A DNA stretch of 64,000 nucleotides from Symbiodinium natans. Lineage: Eukaryota > Sar > Dinophyceae > Suessiales > Symbiodiniaceae. Shown here in pieces: positions 12,224 to 22,742 of the stretch; the stretch's first letter is position 1, and each line of letters starts with the position of its first letter. Location: positions 83,501 to 147,500 of the forward strand of contig CAJNDS010000132.1 in the NCBI GenBank assembly GCA_905221605.1, given 5' to 3'. Made by a program: the position numbers and the translations under genes. Under the pieces are notes generated by a model. That model had not been told where the DNA came from, ran no database searches, and worked only from the letters and a program-made list of their open reading frames with translations.

Positions 12224-12589
12224 ATTAAGCTGTTTTGAGGCACATTCGGGTGACCCCTATTCAGGGAAATGCCTGCGTGGAATCCGGTCGTCCCATATCC
12301 TAAGGCGCCCGCCCCAGCACCCAAGCCCCTGAGCACGGCACCCTGGGGCCGAGACATCTTAGGGTTTAGGGTTTAGGGTTTAGGGTTAAGGGTTTAGGGT
12401 TTAGGGTTTAGGGTTTAGGGTTTAGGGATTTTTCCACAGTTGCGTTTAGGGTGTAGGGTTTCGAGGCTTGCCCGGCCCCCAAAATCGACTATTGTTGGAC
12501 ACGTGCTGCTGAAGAAGATTGCCTTGGGGCAAGTCCTCTAAACCCTAGGCTAAGTCCGAACCCTAAACGCTGAACCCCAAACTCTCAAT

Positions 12590-12830
12590 CCTGACCCTAA
12601 ACCATATACCCTAAACCCCTAAAGCACTGAACCCCAAAACCCCAAAACCCCAAAACCCCAAAACCCCAAAACCCCAAAACCCCAAAACCCCAAAACCCCA
12701 AAACCCCAAAACCCCAAAACCCCTAAACCCCTAAACCCAAAACCCCGAAACCCCTACCCTAGCCCTGAACCCTGAACCCTAAATTTTAAGCCCAAGCCCT
12801 AAACCCTAAACCCCTAAACCCCTAAAATCT
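12590..12830. repeat. C-tract with CCCCAAAA octamer block
   Basis: About 11 perfect CCCCAAAA units (12632-12719) inside a degenerate CCCTAAA tract. Confidence 0.85.
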
Positions 12831-12844
12831 CTATACATCCTGAC

Positions 12845-12905
12845 CTTGTGGTCCGCCAGCAAAGTCGATGCGATGAGGTTGGCTGTAGCCGAGGCGAATC
12901 TTCGC
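12845..12905 (-). CDS. exon-like module with the best splice signals in the window
   Basis: The acceptor follows a long pyrimidine run (TTTTCCCTTCTTCCTCCAG|G) and the donor is CAAG|GTCAGG, so both ends match eukaryotic consensus well. Two frames are open; the more GC3-rich one reads RRFASATANLIASTLLADHK with phase 2 entry and phase 0 exit. Phase is compatible with minus-strand readings of the modules at 13.3, 14.1 and 14.6 kb. Confidence 0.5.
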
Positions 12906-13154
12906 CTGGAGGAAGAAGGGAAAAGCTTGATTTCTTGGGGTTTAGGGTTTAGGGTTTAGGGTTTAGGGTTTAGGGTTTAGGCACAGGGTCCCTTTCCTTT
13001 GGGCTGCTTTAGGGCTTAGGGTTTAGGGTTTGGGATTTGGGGTTTAGGGTTTAACATCGGTCTTAGGGTAGGTACATGTTCCCTTAGTATGGGCCCTTAT
13101 ACTAAACGGGGCTCTTCAAAGACCCCTTATGAACCCTATACAACCCAAAGGGCC

Positions 13155-13240
13155 CCTAAACCCTAAACCCTAAACCCTAAACCCTAAACCCTAAACCCTA
13201 AACCCTAAACCCTAAACCCTAAACCCTAAACCCTAAACCC
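13155..13240. repeat. CCCTAAA tract
   Basis: Twelve near-perfect units; left frame of the 13276 exon-like module. The right frame (13360-13560) is a degenerate TTTAGGG/TTTGGGG tract. Confidence 0.9.
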
Positions 13241-13275
13241 CCCCTCCCCCCCCACCCCTCCTCAACCTCTCGCAG

Positions 13276-13359
13276 CACCTCGCAGGTGCATCCTCGGAGG
13301 AGCTGAGCAGTGGGATCATCAGCTCCGAGATGGCCCAGGGCCAGAAGCCTGCCGTGGAG
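13276..13359 (+). CDS. exon-like module, 28 codons
   Basis: Plus strand: acceptor CCTCAACCTCTCGCAG| after a C-rich run, 28 codons (HLAGASSEELSSGIISSEM, AQGQKPAVE), donor GAG|GTTTAGGG lying in the first telomeric repeat, phase 0 to 0. A minus-strand reading (FWPWAISELMIPLLSSSEDA) is also open, so strand is uncertain. Confidence 0.4.
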
Positions 13360-13934
13360 GTTTAGGGTGTAGGGTTTCGGGCTTGGGGTTTGAGGTTTGG
13401 GGTTTCGGGTTTAGGGTTTAGGGTTTCGGGTTTAGGGTTGGGGGTTTAGGGTTTAGGGTTTAGGGTTTACGGTTTGGGGTTTCGGGTTTGGGGTTCGGGG
13501 TTGAGGTTTGGGGTTTGGGGGTTTGGGGGTTTAGGGTTTTGGGGTTTAGGGGTTTTGGGCGCTGGTAGGTTGTGTTAAGGGTGCGTTAAGGGTGAATAAG
13601 GTGCTGGTAGGGTGTGTCTAGGTTTCAGAGGTGTCAGGTTTGGGGCTGCTGGGGGGCTTCAGTCCACGAATTGGGGTTGTTTAGGTGTTGAAGGGCTCTA
13701 TGAAGCAGGACGCCGAACTTGCCATGAGGCACCTGTTGGGGGAGGGGAAGGAGGGGTCGGTGGGGGTAGTGGCAGCCTGAAGGTGGTGCCCTCCGAACTC
13801 TATAACACCAAGTCGGGCAAAACCCCAAGAGACTTATGAACACTAACCCCCCCCCCCCCTCGGTCCCCGGCCCCCCGCCACACCATCTGAATTCAAAACG
13901 CCCAACACCTCCTCCCAGCCCTCAAAAAACCCAA

Positions 13935-14080
13935 ACCCCAAACCCCAACCCCCAAACCCTAACCCCTAACCCCTAACCCCTAACCCCTAACCCCTAACTC
14001 CTAAGCCCTAAACCCTAAACCCTAAACCCTAAACCCTAAACCCTAAACCCTAAACCCTAAACCCTAAACCCTAAACCTTT
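13935..14080. repeat. CCCTAAA tract
   Basis: CCCCTAA block then perfect CCCTAAA units; left frame of the 14093 module, whose right frame is 14170-14286. Confidence 0.85.
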
Positions 14081-14092
14081 TCGTTTGGCCAG

Positions 14093-14169
14093 GGGCCAGC
14101 GGCCTGCTGCCGCTTCTGCATCAGCTCGGCACAGGCTGGCCTGGCATCGGCAGCACAGCTTGAGGGCTG
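14093..14169 (+). CDS. exon-like module
   Basis: Plus strand: acceptor CCTTTTCGTTTGGCCAG|, frame GPAACCRFCISSAQAGLAS then AAQLEG, donor CTG|GTTTAGGG, phase 0 to 2, compatible with the exon-like module at 13276. The minus strand gives ASLCRADAEAAAGRWPLAKR with donor AAAAG|GTTTAGGG. Confidence 0.35.
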
Positions 14170-14590
14170 GTTTAGGGTTTAGGGTTTAGGGTTTAGGGTC
14201 TAGGGTCCAGGGTTTAGGGTTTAGGGTTTAGGGGTTAGGGTTTGGGGTTTAGGGTTTAGGGTTTAGGGTATAGGGTTTAGGGTTGCAGGGGCATGGTGTT
14301 TGGCCTACCTGCCCCACAATACCCTAAGCCCTGCTACGAAGACCTCTACGAAAAAGCACAGTGCTCAAGCCCTCTAAGCGGCCAGCGACAAGCCTCTAAC
14401 CCCGCAAAACGCAACCCTAAAGCTGAGCTCTTCGCCCCCCCAAAATCCCCTCCCGAACCGTAAACCGTGAACCGTGAACCGTGAACCATGAACCGTGGAC
14501 CGTAAACCGTAAACCCAAAACCCAAAACCCAAAACCCTAATGCCTCAACCCCAAACCCTAACCCCTAAACCCTAAGCCCCGCACCCAAAG

Positions 14591-14659
14591 GCCGGCGATC
14601 AGCCCCGAGTCTCTGGGCATCGAGGTCAGCTGCTCGCGCCAGCCTCCCGAAAGGCTAGG
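14591..14659 (+). CDS. exon-like module
   Basis: Plus strand: acceptor CACCCAAAG|G, frame PAISPESLGIEVSCSRQPP then ERL, donor TAGG|GTTTAGGG, phase 2 to 2, matching the preceding plus module. The minus strand gives WREQLTSMPRDSGLIAGLW with donor TGG|GTGCGG, phase 1 to 0. Confidence 0.35.
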
Positions 14660-14790
14660 GTTTAGGGTTTCGGGTTTCGGGTTTCGGGTTTGGGGTTTGG
14701 GGTTTGGGGTTTGGGGTTTGGGGTTTGGGGTTTGGGGTTTGGGGTTTGGGGTTTGGGTTCAGGGTTTAGGGCTTAGGGGTTTAGGGAATT
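14660..14790. repeat. TTTAGGG/TTTGGGG tract
   Basis: TTTCGGG units, then about ten TTTGGGG units in a row. Confidence 0.85.
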
Positions 14791-14959
14791 AGGAATTAGG
14801 GATAGAGGGCTCAATTCCAGGTCTCGGGAGTTTGGGGCTCGGGGCTCAAACCCTACTGGTCAGTGTACATATATAGTAAAAACTTCTGCCCTCAACAGAG
14901 GTTCATATATTGAAGCTTTGGGTCCCTTACCTTTGCAGGTACATGGACCCTTACCGACA

Positions 14960-15358
14960 AGGCGATTTATCCAGACTGGGTTGCAGAATGTTCGTACAAT
15001 GAGTAAAATATAGGTCCGCCTCTAAAACACGTAGAGGGCATCGAGATTTTCCTACTAACAGAGCGTTGTTTGTGTCTAAGTTGATCTATGGCGAGAATAA
15101 GGGCTTTTCAGGGCAAGGCATAAAGAAAGCAATCGACATGTAGCATGAACGCACAAAGGAAATTGAGGCTTTCATAGCAAATTCCAAGGCACGAGAGGTT
15201 GTCCTATCACAAATAAATTTCTCTCAGTACATTGCAGAAAAACCCCACTATGTACAATGTAAAGAACACCGGTCAAAAGGGAACACAGTTACACGCCCCC
15301 CCAAATATTTCAAATCCAGAGTGCTAGCTGGGAACCAAATAGCTGAATGCTTACTTTC
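14960..15358. other. intron-like sequence without recognised features
   Basis: AT-richer unique DNA between a decayed M8 end and the intact M8 element; no open frame with coding character. Confidence 0.4.
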
Positions 15359-15466
15359 TAAGGGTCCATGTACGTATATAGTATATGCTTGGGCCTTAAA
15401 CGCCTGCCCATATACATAGCAGCTTGAGGGCCCAAGAAAATACTATATAGGTACATGGACCCTTAG
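15359..15466. mobile_element. MITE-like element, family M8
   Basis: 108 bp with ends TAAGGGTCCATGTACGTATA and TATAGGTACATGGACCCTTA; further decayed pieces lie at 3968-4055 and 14865-14960. Confidence 0.6.
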
Positions 15467-15701
15467 GGACTTCTTCTTAGATGGTGGGGAACCGACTCAT
15501 CACGAAGATAACAACTCGACGGAGATCTTGGTTCAAAACAAGGATTTTGAGAACTCACACAACAGCCTGGGGATGGGCCCCCTACAATTCAGGGACTGGG
15601 TTGCGCGATCTCCACGCCTTCACCCCAAGATAGCCTTCAACACCCAAGCCTGACAGCAGGCTGAACCTATAGCATCTAGGTGGAAGCCCACAGGGCATTT
15701 A

Positions 15702-15788
15702 CTTACTGTTGGTTAGCAGGGGATGAGGGAGTTAGGGCCCTATGTATACCCTCAAGGGGATTATATAGGATACCTCATTCCCTCGTTC
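15702..15788. mobile_element. M6 MITE, shorter copy
   Basis: GTTAGCAGGGGATGAGGGAG on the left and CCTCATTCCCTCGTTCCGTA on the right. Confidence 0.45.
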
Positions 15789-15802
15789 CGTATAAAAAAG
15801 CC

Positions 15803-15890
15803 TAAACCGTAAACCCTAAACCCTAAACCCTAAACCCTAAACCCTAAACCCTAAACCCTAAACCCTAAACCCTAAACCCTAAACCCTAAG
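15803..15890. repeat. CCCTAAA tract
   Basis: About 12 units directly after an M6 element; left frame of the 15920 module. Confidence 0.9.
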
Positions 15891-15919
15891 CCTGGTGGGG
15901 TTTCGGGTCTTTTCTGCAG

Positions 15920-16000
15920 GTTTCTGGAAGCCTGGCGCATCGCGCTGCACCACGTCGGCCAAGACTGGGGCCAGTACCTAGGGATGTCTGGTGGCGAGGG
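15920..16000 (+). CDS. exon-like module, 26 codons
   Basis: Plus strand: acceptor GGTCTTTTCTGCAG|G with a good pyrimidine run. It reads FLEAWRIALHHVGQDWGQY then LGMSGGEG, donor GAGGG|GTTTAA, phase 2 to 2, in phase with the module at 14591. It is rich in aromatic and hydrophobic residues, unlike repeat read-through. Function unknown. Confidence 0.45.
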
Positions 16001-16218
16001 GTTTAATTTAGGGTTTAGGGTTTAGGGTTTAGGGTTTAGGCTTTAGGGTTTAGGTTCATGTCCAAGCATTCACCAGTCCAGCAGCTTGTCAAGCGTTGAA
16101 AAAACACGCACCCGCCCAGAGAATCCCCAAACATTAAGAACATAGAAAGTCGCTTCTTTTCTGTTCAGACAGACCTTAAGAGGCAACACAAGCACACCGC
16201 AGCTTGGGCCCTGAACCC

Positions 16219-16378
16219 TACTTGGAGGCTTATGGTACTTAATTAACCAATGATAACTGTACTTAATTGCTGTACTGATAACCACATTAGGGCGCTCAAG
16301 GGGCTCATAAGTGGGTTATAAGTTAGAAGTTATAAGTACAGTTCTAATTGGTTCAGAAGTACCATGAACCTCCAAGTA
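16219..16378. mobile_element. M2 MITE
   Basis: 160 bp with ends TACTTGGAGGCTTATGGTAC and GTACCATGAACCTCCAAGTA. Interior has a further inverted pair (TTAACCAAT / ATTGGTT-type). Confidence 0.6.
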
Positions 16379-17519
16379 TGCCCCAAACTTGAGGCTTTCG
16401 GGAGGCCTTGGCGGTCCGGATTGAGCCGGGTTTCAACATTCTCGAAGCCTCGACGGCTTTTAAACCTTCAGCCTTTTAAACCTTCAGCCCGCTCGTTAAG
16501 GACCCGGAGCTCGCAGCAAGACGAAGATGTTGCCTTGAAGAACCTCTCCGAGCTAAAGGAACTGAATCCCAAAACCTTATCCAAAAAAGCTCTAAACCGT
16601 ATACACCCTAAACCGCCGTCCTGACCTGCATCAATTCTACCTTGAGCAGCGGTTGCTGTAACCCTAAACCCTAAACCCTAAACCCTGCTACTTACTAACC
16701 ATATAGTAATTGTACTTGTAACCCCATAACCATATTGGGGAAATTGAAGGGCTTGTAAGTGGGTTGTAAGAACGCAGGCAGCACGTCGCCATTTTGTGGC
16801 CACAAGAAACCAAGCCTACTTGGTTGCAGGTGGAAAACTTCAAACCCTTCCTAGTCCGCTTCTGGGCCGCCGGGCGGGTACTGGCCAGGCCGCCAGGCCG
16901 TCCGGCGTCTGCCGGAGAAGCACCGCCTCTGCCCAAAGGACTCCCCAGAAGCCCTCAGAATTAAAGGCAGCCTCCTCAAAAACATAGGTTTAGGATTCAG
17001 GGTTTAGGGTTTAGGGATGATGGGATTCAAAACCGGCGACACCTCGAACCTGAACCCTAAACCTTAAACCTTAAACCGACTGCAAATTGAGGTCTTGGAA
17101 GCCTCCGCCGCTTTGTATGTTGTGCCAAGGGTACTTGGGCAGTTGGCGAATAAGGGGCCCAAACTCACCACGGGGAGATGCACTCAAAGAATGGCGAAGC
17201 CTGGAAAGATTTGGGCTTACACGGGAGGATTCGGGTTTAGGGTTTAGGGATTTTATGGGTTCAGGCTTTGGGGTTGTAGGGTTATAGGGTTGTATACGGG
17301 TGAGAGGGTTGTGGGGTCTGGAGGGGTCAGAGAATACTTGGAGGTTCAAGTAACCTGCTGACAAACAAGATGTGCATCCTTCTCGAATCCAACACTTTGA
17401 GGGGGGGGGGGGAATGATCCAAACTCGACCCCAAACCTTCTAAGTAGGCAAGACAACTTCTAAGTCATAATCTCACGCCCCGTCCCTGACAAGCCCTGAA
17501 CCCAACAATGAATTCCCTT

Positions 17520-17631
17520 GGTAGCCCAGTAACATTATTATAATGAAGGGTACCCTTTGTTGAGGGTTGGTTACTTTCTGAGGGAACCTTGAACGCCCCA
17601 AAAAAGGTGAAAAGGGTACCACTGGGCTACC
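17520..17631. mobile_element. MITE-like element, family M3 (GTAGCCCAGTA ends)
   Basis: Ends GGTAGCCCAGTAAC and GTACCACTGGGCTACC. Interior GGTTGGTTACTTTCTGAGGG and the run of A shared with the two other copies. Confidence 0.65.
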
Positions 17632-17780
17632 GGAAGTCCCTGTGTAGCAGTCCCAGGCGCTGCAGCTGCTCGGGCATCGTCGTCCCAGGCACCACGAAGT
17701 GATACCAGCGACGTGCCTAATGCCTGGCGGCCGAAGACCCAACCAATAAAAAAACGACTGCTTTCATATGCTAAGGGCCA

Positions 17781-17935
17781 TTACATGGTTCCTTTGCGTG
17801 GGCCCTTCAATGAGGACCCCTTTATGTGCCCCTTGTGTACCTGACAAAACCCAAGGCCCCATACTTCAAAACCCTATACAGGAGGTCGGGAACCATAGTA
17901 AGGGCCCATATAATTACCCTGGAACACCTGGTCAC
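17781..17935. mobile_element. M7 MITE-like copy
   Basis: GTGGGCCCTTCAATGAGGAC, AAGGCCCCATACTTC and GTAAGGGCCCATATAATTAC in the order seen at 1656-1800. Confidence 0.4.
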
Positions 17936-18239
17936 TTTTCTAGTTTATGGTTTCCTTTTGAGGCTACTATTACAAGACGGCCCCTCTAAACCCTAAACCC
18001 TAAACCCTAAACCCCAAACCGCAAACCGCAAACCGCAAACCCCAAACCCCAAACCCTAAACCCTAAACCCTAAACCCTAAACCCTAAACCCTACCCAAAA
18101 CGGGACCCATAATTTAGAGAACGCATCATATGGGTTCTGGGCCCACCTTCGGTCCAGCCTCTACCAGAGTCCTAGCCTACACACAGGTAACCCAAAACCC
18201 TAAACCCTAAACCGTAAACCCTAAACCCTAAACCCACAG

Positions 18240-18340
18240 TGGAGGTGCCCAAGCTACCCGCACCTAAGCATCGAACCAAGCTCTGGAGTCTATGTCTTCT
18301 AAGCCAAGAGCCCTTTTGGGTTTTAAAGTTTACTGTAAAG
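18240..18340 (+). CDS. exon-like module
   Basis: Acceptor AACCCACAG|, then 33 codons (EVPKLPAPKHRTKLWSLCLL, SQEPFWVLKF) and donor AAAG|GTTTTGG. The last third overlaps degenerate repeat-like sequence and third positions are less GC-rich, so the real 3' end may lie earlier. Confidence 0.3.
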
Positions 18341-18947
18341 GTTTTGGGGTTTGGGGCGGTTTAGGGTTTAGGGTTTAGGGTTTATTTTCAAGCTTTAGGC
18401 TTGGAGTTCAAGGCTTCTAGCCCTTAGGTCTACCCAGAGAGCTGAACTCTCGCAAACCGCTTTTCGCCCTGCTGAAAACCTACACTCTGCCCTCATCTCT
18501 ACAAACTCTAAGAAAACTCTATGCACATCCAGTTCAAAATTCATGCACAGATTTTCAGGTTACCTGCTCAGGGTTGAGGGTTTAGGGAAAGGGTTCTGGC
18601 GCCGAAGGCCATCTGATGTAGAGTTCGTGGTGTTTTTTTGTGCAGGCTGTTGGTATCACAAGGCTTTAGGGTTTAGGGTTTAGGGTTTAGGGTTTAGGGA
18701 CACCACGGCTGCCCACCTCCTGCACCAAAGCGGTTTCAGCTTCGTTGCTGAGTTCGTAAGCCCCCCCAAAACATGTGTAGACTTTCACTTCTATGGGGGG
18801 ATTATAGTCTCCCAAAAAGTGTAACGTGTGCTCACTCAGCTACTAAGTTAGAGTTTCGAGGGTTTTTTGGGTCTGCTTTTCAGGGTTAAGGGTCCAAGGC
18901 TTCAGGGCTTTCAGCTGTCGTTGGGCCTTGAGGGCTTGGTACCTGAA

Positions 18948-18985
18948 ACCCTAAACCCTAAACCCTAAACCCTAAACCCTAAACC

Positions 18986-19045
<60 letters not shown>

Positions 19046-19050
19046 ACCCT
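18948..19050. repeat. CCCTAAA tract with CCCTCAA block
   Basis: Five CCCTAAA units then about nine CCCTCAA units; left frame of the 19058 module. Confidence 0.9.
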
Positions 19051-19057
19051 AAGCCAG

Positions 19058-19149
19058 CCTCTGCCTTGGCTGAGCTCATCAAGGCCTCCACCTTTGCCCA
19101 AGAGGCTTACGTCACCCTCGGGGTGTTGAGGATCAAGGGACTAAAGGAG
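19058..19149 (+). CDS. exon-like module, 30 codons
   Basis: Acceptor CCTAAGCCAG|, frame SALAELIKASTFAQEAYVTL then GVLRIKGLKE, donor GAG|GTTTAGGG in the first repeat unit. About 77% of third positions are G/C, better than the minus-strand alternative. Reads like a helical globular segment. Not assigned. Confidence 0.45.
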
Positions 19150-19601
19150 GTTTAGGGTTTAGGGTTTAGGGCTTAGGGTGTAGGGTTGAGGGTTTAGGGT
19201 TTAGGGTTTTTTGGGGGTTATTTAGGGGCTACTTGGGTAGATCGGGACTATAGAATAAGGTATATAAAGGGGCTATATCGAGGAATAAGATTAAGGGTCC
19301 CTTCTTGGGGTCTCTCCTTTAGAGGAGTTCGGGTGGCTTAGGAAGTCTAGGGCTTTAAGGTTTAGGGTTTAGGGTTTAGGGTTAGGTTTTAGGGTTTAGG
19401 GTTTAGGGTTTAGGGTTTAGGACCTGGGATGGTTTAGGAAGTTTAGGGTTTGGGGGGGGCTCCGATCCTATTGGTCGTTTAGGAAGTTTGGGTACGCTGG
19501 CGCTGCTTCACCCCAACTAAAGATGCCAGGCGCGCGTCCTTTACAACACGAGCGCTGCAGAAAGAAAGGAAGCGTAGGGTTTTAGACTTATGTATCTAAC
19601 A

Positions 19602-19714
19602 TTGGGATGTTCCACCCTTTATACTAGCAGTCCTTCATAGGGATTCTCATAGGGGGGTACTGCAAACCCTAATCCCTACTAAGGACTGTTAGTATAAGGG
19701 GGGAAACATCCCAA
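19602..19714. mobile_element. intact M1 MITE
   Basis: 113 bp, terminal inverted repeats TTGGGATGTTCC / GGAAACATCCCAA continuing into ATACTAGCAGTCCTT and its complement. Serves as reference for M1. Confidence 0.65.
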
Positions 19715-20060
19715 ATCGGGCGTGTTCTCGGCGGTATTCGAGGCACCCTAGGCATGATCCGAGCCATGGGGTTTAGGGTTTAGGGTTTAGGGTTTAGGGT
19801 TTAGGGTTGCTTCTGATACCCGAGAAGGACAGGAATCTACCATGAACAGGGACCCAAAACAAGATCGCTAGAAACCGGAAACCCTAAACCCCAACCTCCA
19901 AACGTCCACCCCCCCCACCCCCCCTCCCCCTAAACCCTAAACCCATTTCCCATTTCCAGATTGGTAGAGGTTAATTAGTGCGCACCCTAAACCCTAAACC
20001 CTAAACCCCAAACCCTAAACCCCCCACCAAACAACCCCCACATGGGTCTTGGAGGTCCAG

Positions 20061-20121
20061 GGCTGCCACCCGCCGCCCGACTGGCAAGGCCGCCACCACG
20101 GCGTCCTGGCATTCCGGGGTG
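20061..20121 (+). CDS. exon-like module
   Basis: Acceptor GGAGGTCCAG|, frame GCHPPPDWQGRHHGVLAFRG, donor GGTG|GTTTAGGG, phase 0 to 1. It follows the phase-0 exit of the module at 19058. The minus strand gives DAVVAALPVGRRVAALDLQD, so strand is uncertain. Confidence 0.35.
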
Positions 20122-20884
20122 GTTTAGGGTTTTAGGGTTTCAGGGTTCAGGGTTTAGGGTTTAGGGTTTGGGGTTTGGGGTTTAGGGTTTACCCTAACCC
20201 CTAAACCCAAGAACAACAACAAACTACCTGTCTAAGGGAAGACACATAGGAAACCACGAACAAAAAGAAAGAAAGAGCACCCCAAAAGCCTACCTGTCTA
20301 AGGGAAGACACATAGGGAAATAACCCTAAACCCTAAACCCTAGACCCTAAACCCTAAACCCAAAACCTACACAAAAAAAGGGGGCCCCAGGGTTGAGGGA
20401 GGGGGCTAGTCCAACGAAAATAGGGGACCCCCCCCCCCCCCCCCAAAATAGACCCCCAAGTAGTGGGCTTTTCCCCCCAAAAAAAGGACTCAAATAAGGT
20501 AAACCCTAAACCCTAAACCCTAAACCCTAAACCCTAAACCCTAAACCCCAATTTCGGAAACCACCATATCCCTTGAAGCCACCTGGACCAGAAACCCGAA
20601 AAGCTCCTCAAACCCCCCAAACTATGCATTCCATCCCCAAGTGATCTCAAACCGCTAAACTTCACCAAAAACCCTAAACCTCATCTAGGTTTAGGTTGTA
20701 AATCTTCAGGGTTCAGGCTTTAGGGTTCAATAAGGGTTTAAACCACCCTAAACCCTAAACCCTATATAAACCCTAAACCCTAAGGATTGAAACCCTCAAC
20801 TCAGATGTTGCTCCTGTGCTGCCTTGGCCGCTGGGTCTGCGTAGAGATCGACGCGCAAAGGAGGCCCGGGGCCTTCTGCTGAAT

Positions 20885-21062
20885 TTGGGTTTGGGGTTTG
20901 GGGTTTGGGGTTTGGGGTTTGGGGTTTGGGGTTTAGGGTCAGGGTTTGGGGTTTAGAGCTTAGGGGTTCGAATTTAGCGTTTGGGGTTTAGGGTTTAGGG
21001 ATTGGGGTTTGGGGTTTAGGCTTTAAGGTTTCGGACTTAGACATTTAAGGCTTTAGGGTTTA
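20885..21062. repeat. TTTGGGG/TTTAGGG tract
   Basis: Opens with about seven TTTGGGG units and decays rightward. Confidence 0.8.
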
Positions 21063-21559
21063 AGGTTTTGTGGTTTTGGGGACTGGGGTTGCAGGCATCA
21101 GGCTTTTTATTCTTTCACCCTGGGCCCTACGTCCCTTTTGTGGCGACATACTCATCGCGGCTGTTCAAATCAGCCTCCGTAGCGTTCAAAGGTCCCGCCC
21201 AAAGCACCCATGATTTAGAACACTGGCCGCAAATTGAAGTAGAGCTGTTCTTATTGTTTTGGGTGACTGTTTTTTCGGGCTCTTGATTTAAAAATCTTCG
21301 TGAATGTTATTCCGGGTGTCCTTTAGGAATAGCAACCCTAAACCCTAAACACTAGACCCAATAGACAGGCTACTTCTCATGCATGTATTCATATGGCTGT
21401 CTGGGGAGGGGGGTCCTCTTTTGGGATAGGGGTTGGGCTCTTGGCTGTAAGAAGTCTTTAAAGGGTGTGCGTGAGCAGAAGGTGGTAGTAGACATATGCA
21501 GAGACGAAAGCCCGGAAACCTGTACCCGAAACTAGTACAAAATTGGTTCATGCACAGGT

Positions 21560-21588
21560 GTGTGTGTGTGTGTGTGTGTGTGTGGGGG
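21560..21588. repeat. (TG)n microsatellite
   Basis: About 12 TG units followed by a G run. Confidence 0.85.
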
Positions 21589-21871
21589 GGTGGCTATTGA
21601 GTACTGCAAGAAGAAGAGCTATGCGCCAAAGATGCCTCGTGAACCTATGTGCCCCTGTCGTGTTCTCACAAAGCCCTGAATTACTGGGCTGCACTTAGGA
21701 GGGTAGCTATAAATCAAATTTTTAGCTGCCTTCTTAAGAAACCCAATGAACCCAAAAAGGCTAAGGATCTAAAGTTACAGTAAAGAACCACAAAGATTAC
21801 ACCCCACAGAACTCTCTCCTAGGGCCTCGGGATATAGCCTGGCACTACTGGGGCGTGTACTGCGCCTGAGC

Positions 21872-21985
21872 TATCCTAAACCCTATAAGCCCTAAACCAA
21901 AAAACCCTAAACCCTACACCCAAACCCTAAACCCTAAACCCTAAACCCTAAACCCTAAACCCTAAACCCTAAACCAAAAACCTCT
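21872..21985. repeat. CCCTAAA tract
   Basis: Mostly perfect units; left frame of the 21991-22127 module. Confidence 0.85.
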
Positions 21986-21990
21986 AAACC

Positions 21991-22127
21991 CTGCCAAGCC
22001 CGCTGAGGACGGCGCCAACTCCATTGGGCGTCTCTGCAGCACTCGCCAGGGCCTGCACAAGCGCAGGTGATGCGAGGATCCGGGCACCAAAGAAGCTCAC
22101 TTTTCTGCACCATCGTTGGGTTGGCAT
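21991..22127 (-). CDS. candidate first exon, 45 codons, basic N-terminus
   Basis: An ATG opens 45 codons plus two bases and ends at a donor inside a telomeric repeat (GGCAG|GGTTTAG, or one base further). The start MPTQRWCRKVSFFGARIL is basic and amphipathic, which could be an organelle-targeting sequence; the rest (PALVQALASAAETPNGVG) looks helical. A plus-strand reading of the same module (PAEDGANSIGRLCSTRQG, donor CGCAG|GTGATG) competes. Function unknown. Confidence 0.35.
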
Positions 22128-22742
22128 GTAAAAATAGTGTGAGTCCCGCCAGATGACATCATCTTCATGTTGTTCATAAGGTTGCTGGTTTAGGGTTTAG
22201 GGTTTAGGCTTCAGGGTTTGTCCATGAAAACGAGACCAGTCACCACAAGCTGAAAAAGCCGAAGCCAAGCACGTCCGACACATCCTTCTGGGGGTTTAGG
22301 GTTTAGGGTTTAGGGTTTAGGGTTTAGGGTTTAGGGTTTAGGGTTTCATAAGCTACACCACTAACCTGAGGAGCTTCAACAGTTCAATTGTGTGGCTTGA
22401 TTGGCGAAGCAGGAGATGTGACAAGCAGCCGTGACATAACGCGACACCCTAAATTCAAGTGCTGCATACATCGTCTTTCCCTGCCCTAAACCCTAAACCC
22501 TAAACCCTAAACCCTAAACCCTAAACCCCAAACCCTGAACCCCAAACCCTAAACCCTAAAGCCCAATCCAGCGGCCTGCTGTTGGACTTTAGGGTGTAGG
22601 GTTCATTTTGTTAGGATGGCCCTTCAAACCCTCTGAAACATCTTCGATGTTTTGGGGCTGAGGGTTTAGGGTATGATCCTGTTAGTTAAACCCAATAAGC
22701 GAAAGTCCAAAATGTCCAAAGAACCTTCCTAGTTTGGTTTAG

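Noticed and set aside
20885-21286. Frame 21068-21286 as a gene
   Set aside because: Starts in a degenerate tract, lacks GC3 bias and a recognisable motif.
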